Below the pieces are notes generated by a model, which was not told the DNA's origin, made no database searches, and saw nothing but the letters and a program-made list of their open reading frames with translations. Both the position numbers and the translations under genes were made by a program. This document shows, in pieces, positions 1 to 7,914 of a DNA stretch of 13,801 nucleotides. Source of the DNA: Chromera velia (lineage: Eukaryota; Sar; Chromeraceae). Every line of letters begins with the position of its first letter. Within the stretch, counting starts at the first letter, position 1. The DNA lies in assembly GCA_018398765.1 (NCBI GenBank), contig JAHBMJ010000259.1, positions 12,501 to 26,301 on the forward strand, written 5' to 3'.

Positions 1-222
1 CGACAAACTATAGCCAACAAGTATAGGCGTTAAGCAACTCAACATGCATAAATAAAACACTGAATAAGCCTAAGAATAAACTAGTAAATAATTAGGTCAA
101 TAATTTAGAGCATGACTTACTTAATTTAAGTTACTTACTAAGTTACTTAATGGCGGTTTAGCCTAGAGTCTCCGAAACCAGAAACAAGCGGCAACCCATG
201 CATGCATACAGTTCGTGCGCAA

Positions 223-240
223 CCTAGGTCTAGACCTAGG
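223..240. repeat. 18-bp perfect palindrome
   Basis: CCTAGGTCTAGACCTAGG is its own reverse complement over all 18 bases. The symmetry does not extend into the flanks. It has no loop, so it is a dyad rather than a hairpin with a spacer. No function can be assigned. Confidence 0.85.
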
Positions 241-708
241 CTTAAAAATAAAATGATCATAGACACCAGGCCTAGCACCAAGCTAACAGTCTGAGGCTTA
301 AATCTAATCAAAAAGATATTTGTAATCCTACACAGATTCCTACTGTTAATTTAGCTTTCAATTATATAAATTCTGCCAAGTTAGAGCTGCTTAAATTAGT
401 AAAATCATTTCGTTAATACATATAGTACTAGACATACTGCCTAGCGTATTGGTATGGTATTGCATGTCTAAACTTCGACTCTTATAACGTAGGTTGTGGC
501 TTATATCCTAGCTTATATCATTAGTGTTTCATAAAGTCTAGCTAGAAGTGTACTTTAAAGTTAGTGTTTGAATATCATAATTTTGAAAAAAAATAATTTT
601 TAATAATTTGGTTTGAAATGTGCTTTTACCTTGATTAACCCGGCTCTCGACCCGGCTTTGAAACGTGTAACTGCATTCCCTCTCAAATTAAGTATTCATC
701 CATCCATC

Positions 709-786
709 TATCCATTCACTCATTCTTTCATTTAATATTTATTCATCCATTCATTCGTTCATTCATTCATTCATTCATTCATTCAT
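709..786. repeat. ATTC/ATCC tetranucleotide microsatellite
   Basis: The first part mixes ATCC and ATTC units with interruptions. From about 741 it becomes a nearly pure run of ATTC units ending near 786. This is a simple-sequence array of a type common in nuclear DNA. Confidence 0.9.
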
Positions 787-971
787 CTAATTAGTAAGAA
801 AAGAAGGCTTAGCACGCTTCCCTCTCCTTGTTTGACTTCATTCTCTCTCATTTTGTTTCGACTATGCATCAGAACGCGAGACAACACGACTTCTTGATCG
901 ATCGATCAGCACCCTCCGTCCTCCATCCCCCCCTCTTCTACCCCGTCTTCATCCCTCCCACTCACCCACCT

Positions 972-973
<2 letters not shown>

Positions 974-1026
<53 letters not shown>

Positions 1027-1038
1027 CACACACACACA
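974..1038. repeat. (CA)n microsatellite
   Basis: About 32 CA dinucleotides with one AAC interruption near 1010. Apparent open frames across it (poly-Thr-His on one strand, poly-Cys-Val on the other) are artefacts of the repeat and not genes. Confidence 0.95.
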
Positions 1039-1173
1039 ACCGACAGACAGGAAGAAGAAGAAGACTGACAGACAGACATACAAACTGATGCACAATGATG
1101 CAAACCAATAAAGACACCCCGACCCTCCTCACTCCCGCCCTCCCCGGCCACGTATGGGCGATCGTCGAGAGAA

Positions 1174-1740
1174 TTAAAGCTGTACAGGGAGGGCATCGAC
1201 TCCCTTCAACAGACTGTTCTCCTTCAGGACGGCGATGTTAATCACGACGGGGTCCTCTTTCTGGAAGAAGTCACGTGGGAGGACATAGTGGACCATGTGG
1301 TAGTGAGGGATGCATCCATCTGCTGGTTGACCTTCTCCACTAGGTTTTTTGCAACAACCCCTGCAAGCAAGTTGGAGTAGTCTGCTTGGAGTGATCTGGT
1401 GAATTCTTTGTAGACCATCTCGGCTATCCCTGCAGAGAACAGTTGATGTGCAGCGAAGTAGAAGTAACAGAGCGTCTTCCAAGAGATTCTTCTTCCGGCA
1501 GCATCTAAGAGGACTCCCACAACGATCGAGGTCCAGAATGTTGGTGCTCAGGTAGAGATCAACAGTGGCGGTGAAGATTGGTGGGCGATGGGGGCGGGGC
1601 CTTGAGTGCCTCCTCTCTGATCAGATCGCCAAACAGCTCCATGATGGATGAAGGGGAGGTTGCATTAGCCTGCACCGACGTACCGATGCCGAGGAGGCAC
1701 GTGGAGATCCCAGAGACAATCTTCCTCCTCTCTCTCTTTC
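1174..1740 (-). pseudogene. Unidentified coding remnant, split over shifted frames
   Basis: Reading the minus strand from about 1740 to 1174, protein-like sequence passes from frame to frame. A segment with the motif IMELFGDLIREEAL (about 1660-1605) is followed in a new frame by ATVDLYLSTNILDL (about 1570-1527). A third frame (1520-1315) has a mixed hydrophobic and charged helical pattern, with motifs AAGRRISWKTLCYF and LLAGVVAKNLVEKVNQQM. The last segment (about 1310-1174) contains HYHMVHYVLPRDFF and ends in a stop at 1174. Each segment looks coding and each joins the next only with a shift. Either this is a decayed gene with several indels or it has very short introns that I could not place. 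I do not recognise the family. Confidence 0.35.
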
Positions 1741-1876
1741 TTCTTCTCTGTTTCCCTGCGAACTTCTTCTCTGGCGATCCTTTTCTTCTTCCTCCGACAC
1801 TCTTGCTTCCTCTAATACCTGCTCTTCCATCCACGCTCCAGGGTCTTCCTTTCCCTCCCTGCACTAACACATTGAT

Positions 1877-1973
1877 ACGCAAGGACGCATCAATTTTTTT
1901 TCTCCATTTTTCACCCAGCACTGGGTGAAAAAATGGGTGAAAAATGGTGAAAAATTTCGATGCGTCCTTGCGT
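1877..1973. repeat. Foldback hairpin element
   Basis: The outer arms ACGCAAGGACGCATC (1877-1891) and its exact complement (1959-1973) are 15 bp and perfect. The inner arms TTTTTCACCCAG (1907-1918) and CTGGGTGAAAAA (1921-1932) are a perfect 12 bp around a 2-nt CA centre. A second partner for the left inner arm, TGGGTGAAAAATGG (1934-1947), pairs perfectly over 14 bp with 1904-1917. The right side therefore carries an extra repeat of the GGGTGAAAAA unit. It looks like a small foldback element or a MITE remnant. No clear target-site duplication was found. Confidence 0.8.
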
Positions 1974-2002
1974 GCATCGAACAAGGCCTCCCTCGCGTGA
2001 GA

Positions 2003-2191
2003 TCAGCCAGACATGTCCCTCCCGGCATTCTGGAGAGATGAGGGATCGATTATTAAAGCGTTTTTCTGCCCATCTCGAATCTTTTCCGAGAAGCGAGTCC
2101 AGTAGAGATGTATCGCACGCCGTTGTGCTTCTGTGGTTTTCATATGGAACTTTATATATATTATGTACGTAGCAATGATAGACGTAAGCAT
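2003..2191 (-). pseudogene. Short open frame with a possible HTH-like motif
   Basis: This minus-strand open frame of about 62 codons contains the stretch KTTEAQRRAIHLYWTRFS near residue 18. It resembles the start of the helix-turn-helix in Tc1/mariner-type and other transposases (a TEAQR..I..L pattern). No catalytic DDE/D region is visible in any frame nearby, and the frame stops soon after. The resemblance is short and could be chance. If real, it is only an N-terminal scrap. Confidence 0.15.
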
Positions 2192-2252
2192 TTTTCAAAA
2201 AAGTGAGTATTATCTCAAGGGTCCGTTGATAACCTTTGTAGCACCTCTCCAT

Positions 2253-2700
2253 CTAGTCCTCATACATAATTAAACTCCTCAAGCTCTTCTTATCTCTTCT
2301 TGTACACTTCTTAATATTTCTGTTCTTTGTACAGGTAAAGAACTGCTCAGCCTGCTTAATGTGGAGGTACCGGGACGGACCCGGGAAGGAAGGGCCTTTA
2401 TTCACCGGGGAGATTGAGGAGAAGGGGGATGAACGATACGCGTACAAGAAGTCTGGCCAGTATTGCTGACCCTTTTGTGCCAAAGACGCCGCTCTCCATC
2501 TTCAACGTTAATAGGAGAGAAAGATGATCGTCTTAAAGCAATCCGGGGATACTGATGGCTGTTTTTACTAAATAAAAAGGCACTAAAGGGCTACTGTACA
2601 TAGTGGTGTTGCTGGGAAACGGCCGGATAGGGTAGAGCACGGGAGTTAGCAGATGCGGGAGTGGCAAAATCAAGTTTGGCATCACTCATTTCTACAGTGC
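2253..2700. other. No gene recognised
   Basis: I found no supported gene. A 76-codon minus-strand open frame at 2253-2483 contains LYAYRSSP, which faintly recalls the FAYNSS region of Ty3-type integrases. It lies on the wrong side of the chromodomain fragment and nothing else in it supports the idea. Confidence 0.4.
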
Positions 2701-2726
2701 TGAATGTGGGATGAAGACGTGCAAGT

Positions 2727-3471
2727 TCAATCTGCAGATACGGTGGGAGGTACATCTAGGAGGTGCGTTTTCAGAAAGTCTTTGAGCTCCACGCTTGGCG
2801 ACGAGCTTGTAGTGGGGCAAGACTTTATATTATCGCCGGTCTCCAGATTTATTTCTGGCTCTTGCATTCTAACAGCAGCTGCGCAGTCCATGGAATCCTC
2901 TACTTCAGAAAAATCGAGGACTGCTAGGCATTCGTCAAGCAGCTGGACGTCTTGTCTCACCTTATGATGGTACTCAACGAGCAGGCGGTCCCCGGTACCC
3001 TGGAAGTTTGATGCTGGAATCCATTGCGGATTATCTGGACCTAATGGGTAGTCTTTCCATTGGACCTTATACTCGTTGCGCCTCTCATCGTAGTCAAGAA
3101 TTTTTTCGACCTCCCACTCTGCGTCATCAGAAGATTGGAAAGTCATTGAGTCAGGCTTTTCGCCTGTATTACGGATTTGAGATGGAAGGATGCTAGGGAA
3201 AGATGCCTTCAACTCTGAGGTATTGATGAAACAGATCGAGATCACTGCTTCCTTGGACCTTGTAATCAAAGCCCGAAGCCCAGCGCAATTCTTGAACGCT
3301 CATTTGTATGACTTGTTTCTTTGCTCGTTCTTTTTGCAGTCCTCGCGTTGCTTGATTAGCTTTCAGTTCTTCTTGACTCAGCGTAATGCTCCTTGGGATC
3401 TTATGTTCTTCATTCAGGATTCGCAATTCTGTATAAAAGTCATAATCAGATGAAAAATACGTATCGACCAT
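2727..3471 (-). pseudogene. Chromodomain fragment, probable chromovirus integrase tail, frameshifted
   Basis: The frame closing at 2727 (open from 3269) contains a clear chromodomain at about residues 50-105. It starts EWEVEKILDYDERRNEYKV, continues QWKDYPLGPDNPQWIPASNF, and ends in a helix with LLVEYHHKV. The three aromatic-cage positions seen in HP1-like domains appear filled (W of EWEVEK, W of QWKDY, Y of DYP), so methyl-lysine binding is plausible for the ancestral protein. Upstream, another frame (3471-3193) has a charged helix LQKERAKKQVIQ followed by a beta-like stretch ending RVEGIFP. This resembles the region before the chromodomain in Ty3/gypsy chromovirus integrases. The two frames overlap at 3193-3269, so a frameshift separates them. 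About 75 residues follow the chromodomain, longer than usual. A host chromodomain protein is the main alternative. No LTRs, RT or integrase core were found. Confidence 0.65.
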
Positions 3472-3479
3472 AATAGATA

Positions 3480-3880
3480 GGAGTCAATATGATAGACTTG
3501 CTTTGTAATATAATCACGAAAAGACCGGAACGTTGCTAGTACGTGTGTATAAGAGGCGTTGATTAGTCATTCTTGGTGTGACTTAAAGAGCCGGACTAGG
3601 CTTTTGAGCTTATAGTGACTAAGTCGCTGAATAAGTCGAGAAGCAGCCGTTCTAGATGATCCAGTCACGTTTGCATAACCGCAGGCGGAAACGCTAGGAT
3701 GCAGATGATGTTAAAGCCCCACAGATAACATAAGTGGTACTGATCTAGTCTATGGTTTGGGTTTTTTAATGTACTGCCAATTTTAATGAGTGATAGACAT
3801 GCTAGGAACGGGTTTTCTAGAGCGTATAGAATGGGGCGGTTTACATTGATTAGACATACAATAGTTCCTGGGGACTACCA
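3480..3880. other. No gene recognised
   Basis: Both strands are broken by stops and I see no repeats or motifs that stand out. The stretch ends in a pyrimidine tract followed by ATTATAG at about 3902-3919, which could be a 3' splice site for the weak plus-strand coding remnant that follows. Confidence 0.4.
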
Positions 3881-3891
3881 GCAGGCATACT

Positions 3892-4335
3892 AGTCAAACT
3901 TATTTTTTTTTTATTATAGAAGGCGGGATGCAGAAGCGATTAGCCATGCTGCACGATCCCGCATATTTGATGCCAAATGATGAAGATACTGGGCAACCTG
4001 CCGATCAAAGGCAAGCAGGTCAGCATTTTTTCCCCGTAAGAGAGACTCTAGAGTACCCTTTGTTTTAAAAACGCGGTGACCATCACTCGTTAGTTCTCAA
4101 AGGCCACAAAGTTGTGCTAGTATTGAAAGAGGTACAAACGTAGCAATATGAGATCGAAGTCGAGGCTTTCCAGAAGCTGCGCTAGGACTGTAGTTTGCAT
4201 ACGGACCTGCAGGCTGGACTCGGTGATGCACTCCAAGAGCCGCTCTTCTTGGAGAAAAACGGAGGGGAAGAGGCAACGGTGGACAACATTTGGAGCTTGA
4301 AGAGCCTAAACCCATCATCCGCCAACATTTACTAG
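3892..4335 (+). pseudogene. Weak coding remnant with three in-frame stops
   Basis: One plus-strand frame carries protein-like sequence across 148 codons, interrupted by TAA at 4066, TAG at 4141 and TAG at 4183, before a final TAG at 4333. An ATG lies at 3928 just after a T10 tract and ATAG, which looks like a splice acceptor ending at 3919. Visible motifs include LHDPAYLMPNDEDT, HHSLVLKGHKVVLVLKEVQ and YEIEVEAFQKL. The alternation of charged and hydrophobic residues survives across the stops, which suggests a decayed gene or retroelement segment. I do not recognise the family. The alternative is a chance run between stops. Confidence 0.25.
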
Positions 4336-4391
4336 TGTTTGGATACAGTGCAAAATGCTTGTGACTTGGAGGCCACGCTCTAGTGCCGTAC

Positions 4392-4420
4392 TGATTGATT
4401 GATTGATTGATTGATTGATT
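4392..4420. repeat. (TGAT)n microsatellite
   Basis: Seven tandem TGAT units. On the minus strand it reads as (ATCA)n and lies about 310 bp beyond the last coding remnant of the LINE. It may be a simple-sequence 3' tail of that element, as some LINE clades end in such tails. I found no target-site duplication to prove this. Confidence 0.85.
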
Positions 4421-4732
4421 AATGCCAAACCCTAGGTGGAGTTAGAACTTCCGGGTGGCGCATACATGCATGCTAGACATGCATGGGTCTGTTCAATTAT
4501 ATTAGCTGCAAGCTAAGTGGACGATAGTTATTCGAACTTAATCTAATCAATCATTTACTACAATATGATAAGAAATCATAAAGAGGGGAGAGGGTTGAGA
4601 GTGCAAGAGCAATATGATGAACTTGCGAACCCCCAAATTAGAAAAGGAGGCGGATGCAAAGGGTGAGTCATAACGAGTGAAGCGGTCTAATTAAATTAAT
4701 GCCAACCACTGCAAAAAGCCTTGTTCGGTAGT
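4421..4732 (-). other. Possible LINE 3' untranslated region
   Basis: No coding sequence is visible here. By position it would be the 3' untranslated region of the LINE fragment if the element ends at the TGAT array. It includes the ATGCATG-rich stretch CATGCATGCTAGACATGCATG-like at about 4466-4484. The assignment rests on position alone. Confidence 0.3.
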
Positions 4733-6227
4733 CTATCGGGGGCAGACAGAGAGCCAATGAATAAAATCATCTACACACCGGTAGCAGGCTTCATAGGTGC
4801 ACAGCTTTCTATCAGAGCAACCAACAGGCAGCCCACCTTACCCGCCCATCGGGTTATATGTCAGCATACACAAAAAAGAAAAGATCGAGCCATTCATAAC
4901 CGACAGGGCAGAACGGGGAAGGGCAAAGACAGAAAAAACACTAGAGGATGACTTGCTGCACAGGAGGAAGACAAACATATGGCGGGAGGACGGGAAGTCG
5001 CGCTGCAGAGGGGTGAGTTTAACAAGGAGGGGAAAGTGAAAGGAAGATTCCCCATCATCCTCAAAAGCCTTCATGCATTCCTTTGCAACTGTCTGTCTCA
5101 CCTTGCAAGCCCTTGAAGAAAAGTTAGCCGGTGCCTTATGCCCTACGACCATTCTGCCTGCGTTGGGAAGACAGATCGGGCTTGACCCTCAGCGCGCGGA
5201 CAGAAATCAAATCAGCCCAACGAAGCAGCCTGTCTATAGACCTTGTGAATTGTTGGCAGCAGTTATTCTTCTAGGCATGCAACATGGCTGCAGGAATAGT
5301 GTGTGTTGTGATGGAAAGAGAATGCCACCAGTTAGCTACATGGGAGCAGAGAAAGGCTTTGCAGGGAAGAAGACCAAGGATGCAAAGAGAGGGCAGACGG
5401 AGGCTGCGAGCAGACAAATGACCACACCAACGGGCAAACCGAAGCTGCAAAGCATCAAGAGCGAGCAGGTCTGCATCTTCAAGGCAGTAGAGCGCTACGG
5501 AGGTCCAGCAGGCTCTAAAGACTGTTACCTGCGCGTTAATGCTGAGCGGGCCTATGCTTGCAATCAACCCAATTGCCCCTCCCAGAGCCTGCGAAGCAGA
5601 AGCAATACGGGACTCAATTGTCTTGTTCAACTACCCCCCTTCAAAGAAAACATACCCCAGATATTTGTATTCGGATGTCCATTCAACTTCCCTCCCACCA
5701 TACATGACTCTACCTGCAGACTGTCCCAGAGCTAAGGCAGACAGACGCAAGATTTTCCTTTTCTTTAAGTTCACAACTAGGTTCACAGTCAATCCCCATT
5801 CCTTGCAGTACCCTTCCAAGGCTGAGAGCTTCTTTTGCAGATTTGAGATGGAATAAGCAAGGAAACAGAAATCATCCGCATACCTCAGACTGCTTAAGAT
5901 ACAGTTGTTAAGAAGAACAGGTTCGGGCTCTCTCTCAGGCTCCTTGATGCTGCCCTCCCCCATTCTGCTGGCTGACCATCCTGCTCCCTCTGTTTCTCTG
6001 TCTACGGCCCCCTCGTTCTTACTAATTGAAGGAAAAGGTTCTAGTAAGTCTACCGAGGCATCATCTGGTAAGCTTTCATCTAGCATATCTAAGAGACTTA
6101 TTGAAGCCTCGATCACTTGCGTGCTAGCGGCTATAAACAACAGAAGGTGAAAAGGTACAACCAAATTGCTGGTTAGGCAGTGATGGCCCAGGAAGTTCGC
6201 GATAAGGGATCGGACACATATGCTCAA
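4733..6227 (-). pseudogene. LINE (non-LTR retrotransposon) reverse transcriptase, 5'-truncated and broken
   Basis: The minus strand encodes the second half of a non-LTR reverse transcriptase. The catalytic box is LRYADDFCFLA (near 5885-5915), and the thumb-side motif YKYLGYVF follows near 5655. The next segment has ARASQALGG-like and VALYCLE motifs, matching the usual ALYG.E region. A terminal Cys/His motif reads CYRCVDDFIHWLSVCP just before a TAG at 4733. Damage includes in-frame TAG at 5631, TAG at 5271, a frameshift near 5165-5190 and TAA at 4838. Another shift near 6140-6175 disrupts what looks like the QGC..SPLLF motif. The 5' end is lost near 6227, and no endonuclease domain is present. 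An unusual acidic insert (about 6110-5935) precedes the YADD box. Open frames on the plus strand across this region are antisense shadows. Confidence 0.85.
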
Positions 6228-6435
6228 AAATACTTTATTTTTTATCTGTAAGATATTTTATACTACGTCTTAAGAGCATCAATCAAGTATTGCCTAAATT
6301 TATTATGCTTTTGCGGAGATGTGAATCCAGCTTTTAATCGATCCTATATTCCTAACGGATTCAGTATATCCTTACCCGAGTACCCACAAATTATTTTATC
6401 GATCATTCATAACATAGAGTCCCATTTTCTTCCCT

Positions 6436-6443
6436 CATCGAAT
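6436..6443. repeat. Target-site duplication, left copy (MITE)
   Basis: CATCGAAT lies directly before the left TIR and is repeated exactly at 6953-6960 directly after the right TIR. Confidence 0.9.
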
Positions 6444-6952
6444 TACACAGTACGGTTAGGAGTTACCACCGGCCTTTTTTATCTAGTAGCGAGTTACCGT
6501 TAGTTTGGTAACCATGAGATGGTAACTGGCGGACTTAAAGACGTATACCACTAGTACTACTACCATGGTAGTTCAAGGAAAAACTCTGGTAAAAATAGTT
6601 GCTAGACCTATATTTTAAAGCTTGACCACTTATTAACTCATTAGCAGTTTCAAGCCCTGAAATGACTATACTCAAATAATTCATGCTATACATAGTTAGA
6701 GTTCAGTTATAAAATGATAAACATTGAATTTTACTAGAATGAACTTTTAATAAATGCTAAAAATACTATTTTTACTCGTCTAAATTGGTTTTATACGTTA
6801 AGTTTGACTCAAAATGTGGCTAAATCTGCCTGTTTTTAGCTACTACCACTACCATTGGAACAGTACTACCGTAGCCACAAAATTGGTAACTGGACGGCCT
6901 AGCGGCCGCCTAGTAACCGTCCTACTTTCATTACTCCTAACCGTACTGTGTA
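6444..6952. mobile_element. 509-bp MITE with 20-bp perfect TIRs
   Basis: The left end TACACAGTACGGTTAGGAGT (6444-6463) is matched exactly by the inverted right end (6933-6952). Both are flanked by the 8-bp direct repeat CATCGAAT. Inside, both subterminal regions carry GGTTAC/GTAACC and TAGTAC-type words in mixed orientation, including a 14-bp perfect palindrome ACTACCATGGTAGT at 6559-6572. There is no transposase, so it is non-autonomous. The 8-bp duplication fits hAT-like, P-like and Merlin-like groups. However, the end TACAC does not match the YARNG consensus of hAT ends, so I leave the superfamily open. The exact ends and matching flanks make the element itself secure. Confidence 0.92.
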
Positions 6953-6960
6953 CATCGAAT
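6953..6960. repeat. Target-site duplication, right copy (MITE)
   Basis: CATCGAAT, identical to 6436-6443. It lies 8 bp from the stop codon of the minus-strand gene that ends at 6969. Confidence 0.9.
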
Positions 6961-6968
6961 CTCTTGCC

Positions 6969-7892
6969 TCAATCCAAAAGACCGCATGCAATCTTTCTGA
7001 AGTACGTCCACCCTAGACGTCCACCAAACGCATAAAATTCTCTGGAGTCAGGGGGTGGGTACCATTCTGACTTGGCTGTGTTTGGCCTAGGTGTTTGGCT
7101 GTCCTGCTTGACGGGGAACATGTACCAGCTGTGGTTGGCATCTACAAATACTACGATTCCGTACCGTGGCGGTTGAAGACGCCTCGCTTGACACTGTACT
7201 TCGATCTTCACAATGAGTTGTCTAATCACCTCTTCTTTAGATTTGGAGCCAGAGCGTATCTCAACGAATGTGAAAGTCTGAGCAAGTACGTTGTTCTCCT
7301 CTTCACGTGTCATACTACTTGTTTCTTGACTCTACTGACCATAGGCAGCTTCTGAGGTGCGCTGTCATGGAAGGACCATATAATTGGCAGGAGATGCCTT
7401 CGCTTCTTTTTTTACCTGCCTTGCGTCGGCCACCCGATAATGCAGAGTCAGGTAAGTTTGCGGCCCCACATCCCAGACTTTCCACGATTTCAAGTTAGAA
7501 AGAAGACTGGCACCTGCTTTCACTGTGCTGTGAACAGCCGGGTTCGAACCTGTCACGACAGTTGTTGAGAAGTCAGGCATTTTGTCAAGCGCCCATTCAA
7601 TGTCAACAATGAGTTGGTCCACTGCAACCTTGTCTAGCCTTGAGGCGCATACCAACGTCTCGTCAGCGATCTTCGCCTGCATGAAATCCCCAAAGAGCGC
7701 TTACGAAGGGGAACTCAAGACACCAGGAAGCGTTATACCTGCAAAAGGACAAAAATTTTGCACCAACTTTACACAGGCATACGCACACACCATACAAGAC
7801 ATAAAAAGGAGAAGGAACCCGCATTGTACATACCTGTGCTCAGCCTTACGCACTCGTCCATGCAAACATGTACCTGCTATGGATGTAGACAC
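6969..7892 (-). CDS. Multi-exon gene of unknown function, partial, possible PD-(D/E)XK-like fold
   Basis: Three minus-strand exons can be read. The first (about 7892-7834) ends HGRVRKAEHR and is followed by a 95-bp intron. Exon 2 (7738-7416) starts YNASWCLEFPF, needs either a 1-nt shift or a 28-nt micro-intron near 7677-7704, and continues through AKIADETLVCASRLDKVAVD to YRVADARQ. A 138-bp intron follows. Exon 3 (7277-6969) starts TFTFVEIRSGSKSKEE and ends CGLLD before a TGA. Both main introns keep the frame and have good GT-AG sites. The strand-like FVEIRSG followed by a helix with IRQLIVKIEVQ and strand YGIVVFVDA resembles the core of PD-(D/E)XK-type nuclease folds. The expected ExK would be E-I-R here, so activity is doubtful. 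I do not recognise the family, and the 5' end is not resolved. Confidence 0.5.
7278..7415 (-). other. Inferred spliceosomal intron, 138 bp
   Basis: The donor is CAG|GTAAAA and the acceptor GCTCAG|ACTTTC. Unspliced, the frame meets two stops (TGA at 7365 and a TAG further on). Splicing joins two complete codons in phase 0 and gives a continuous strand-rich protein segment (ADARQ then TFTFVEI). Confidence 0.6.
7677..7704 (-). other. 28-nt micro-intron or 1-nt frameshift
   Basis: Upstream frame (...LEFPF) and downstream frame (AKIADET...) differ by one base. A GTAAGC donor at 7704 and a TGCAG acceptor at 7677 bound a 28-nt segment whose removal restores the frame. A single-base indel in the GGGG run near 7688-7691 would restore it equally well and keep a plausible VSALFGDFMQ stretch. 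The sequence alone cannot decide. Confidence 0.35.
7739..7833 (-). other. Inferred spliceosomal intron, 95 bp
   Basis: The donor is CACAG|GTATGT. The acceptor is preceded by a pyrimidine tract ending TTTTGTCCTTTTGCAG. Splicing joins CAC-AG|G-TAT in frame (KAEHR then YNASW). Confidence 0.7.
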
Positions 7893-7914
7893 CTGTTTTT
7901 CACAGCCAGACGGA

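Larger units (their letters stand above)
1..827. other. A+T-rich non-genic DNA
   Basis: I see no convincing coding sequence on either strand here. The stretch is rich in A and T with frequent TTAA, CTAG and ATGCAT words. It holds one 18-bp perfect palindrome (223-240) and ends in a degenerate ATTC-type microsatellite. It is most likely intergenic DNA or old unrecognisable repeat. Confidence 0.6.

Noticed and set aside
709-786. Regular repeats considered as a CRISPR array
   Set aside because: Units are 4 bp with no unique spacers, and the context is eukaryotic.
828-1196. Open frames across the first CA array
   Set aside because: They consist of poly-Thr-His or poly-Cys-Val from the dinucleotide repeat and have no coding flank.
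2253-2483. Possible Ty3 integrase fragment (LYAYRSSP)
   Set aside because: The match is about eight residues, the order relative to the chromodomain is wrong, and no zinc-binding or DDE motif is near.
5073-5735. 220-codon plus-strand open frame
   Set aside because: It is antisense to the reverse transcriptase remnant, whose minus-strand motifs (VALYCLE, YKYLGY) explain the sequence better.
7536-7560. GGTTCGAACC, like the T-arm of a tRNA
   Set aside because: The flanking bases cannot form a 5-bp T stem or an acceptor stem, and the stretch lies inside the minus-strand exon encoding VVTGSNPAV.
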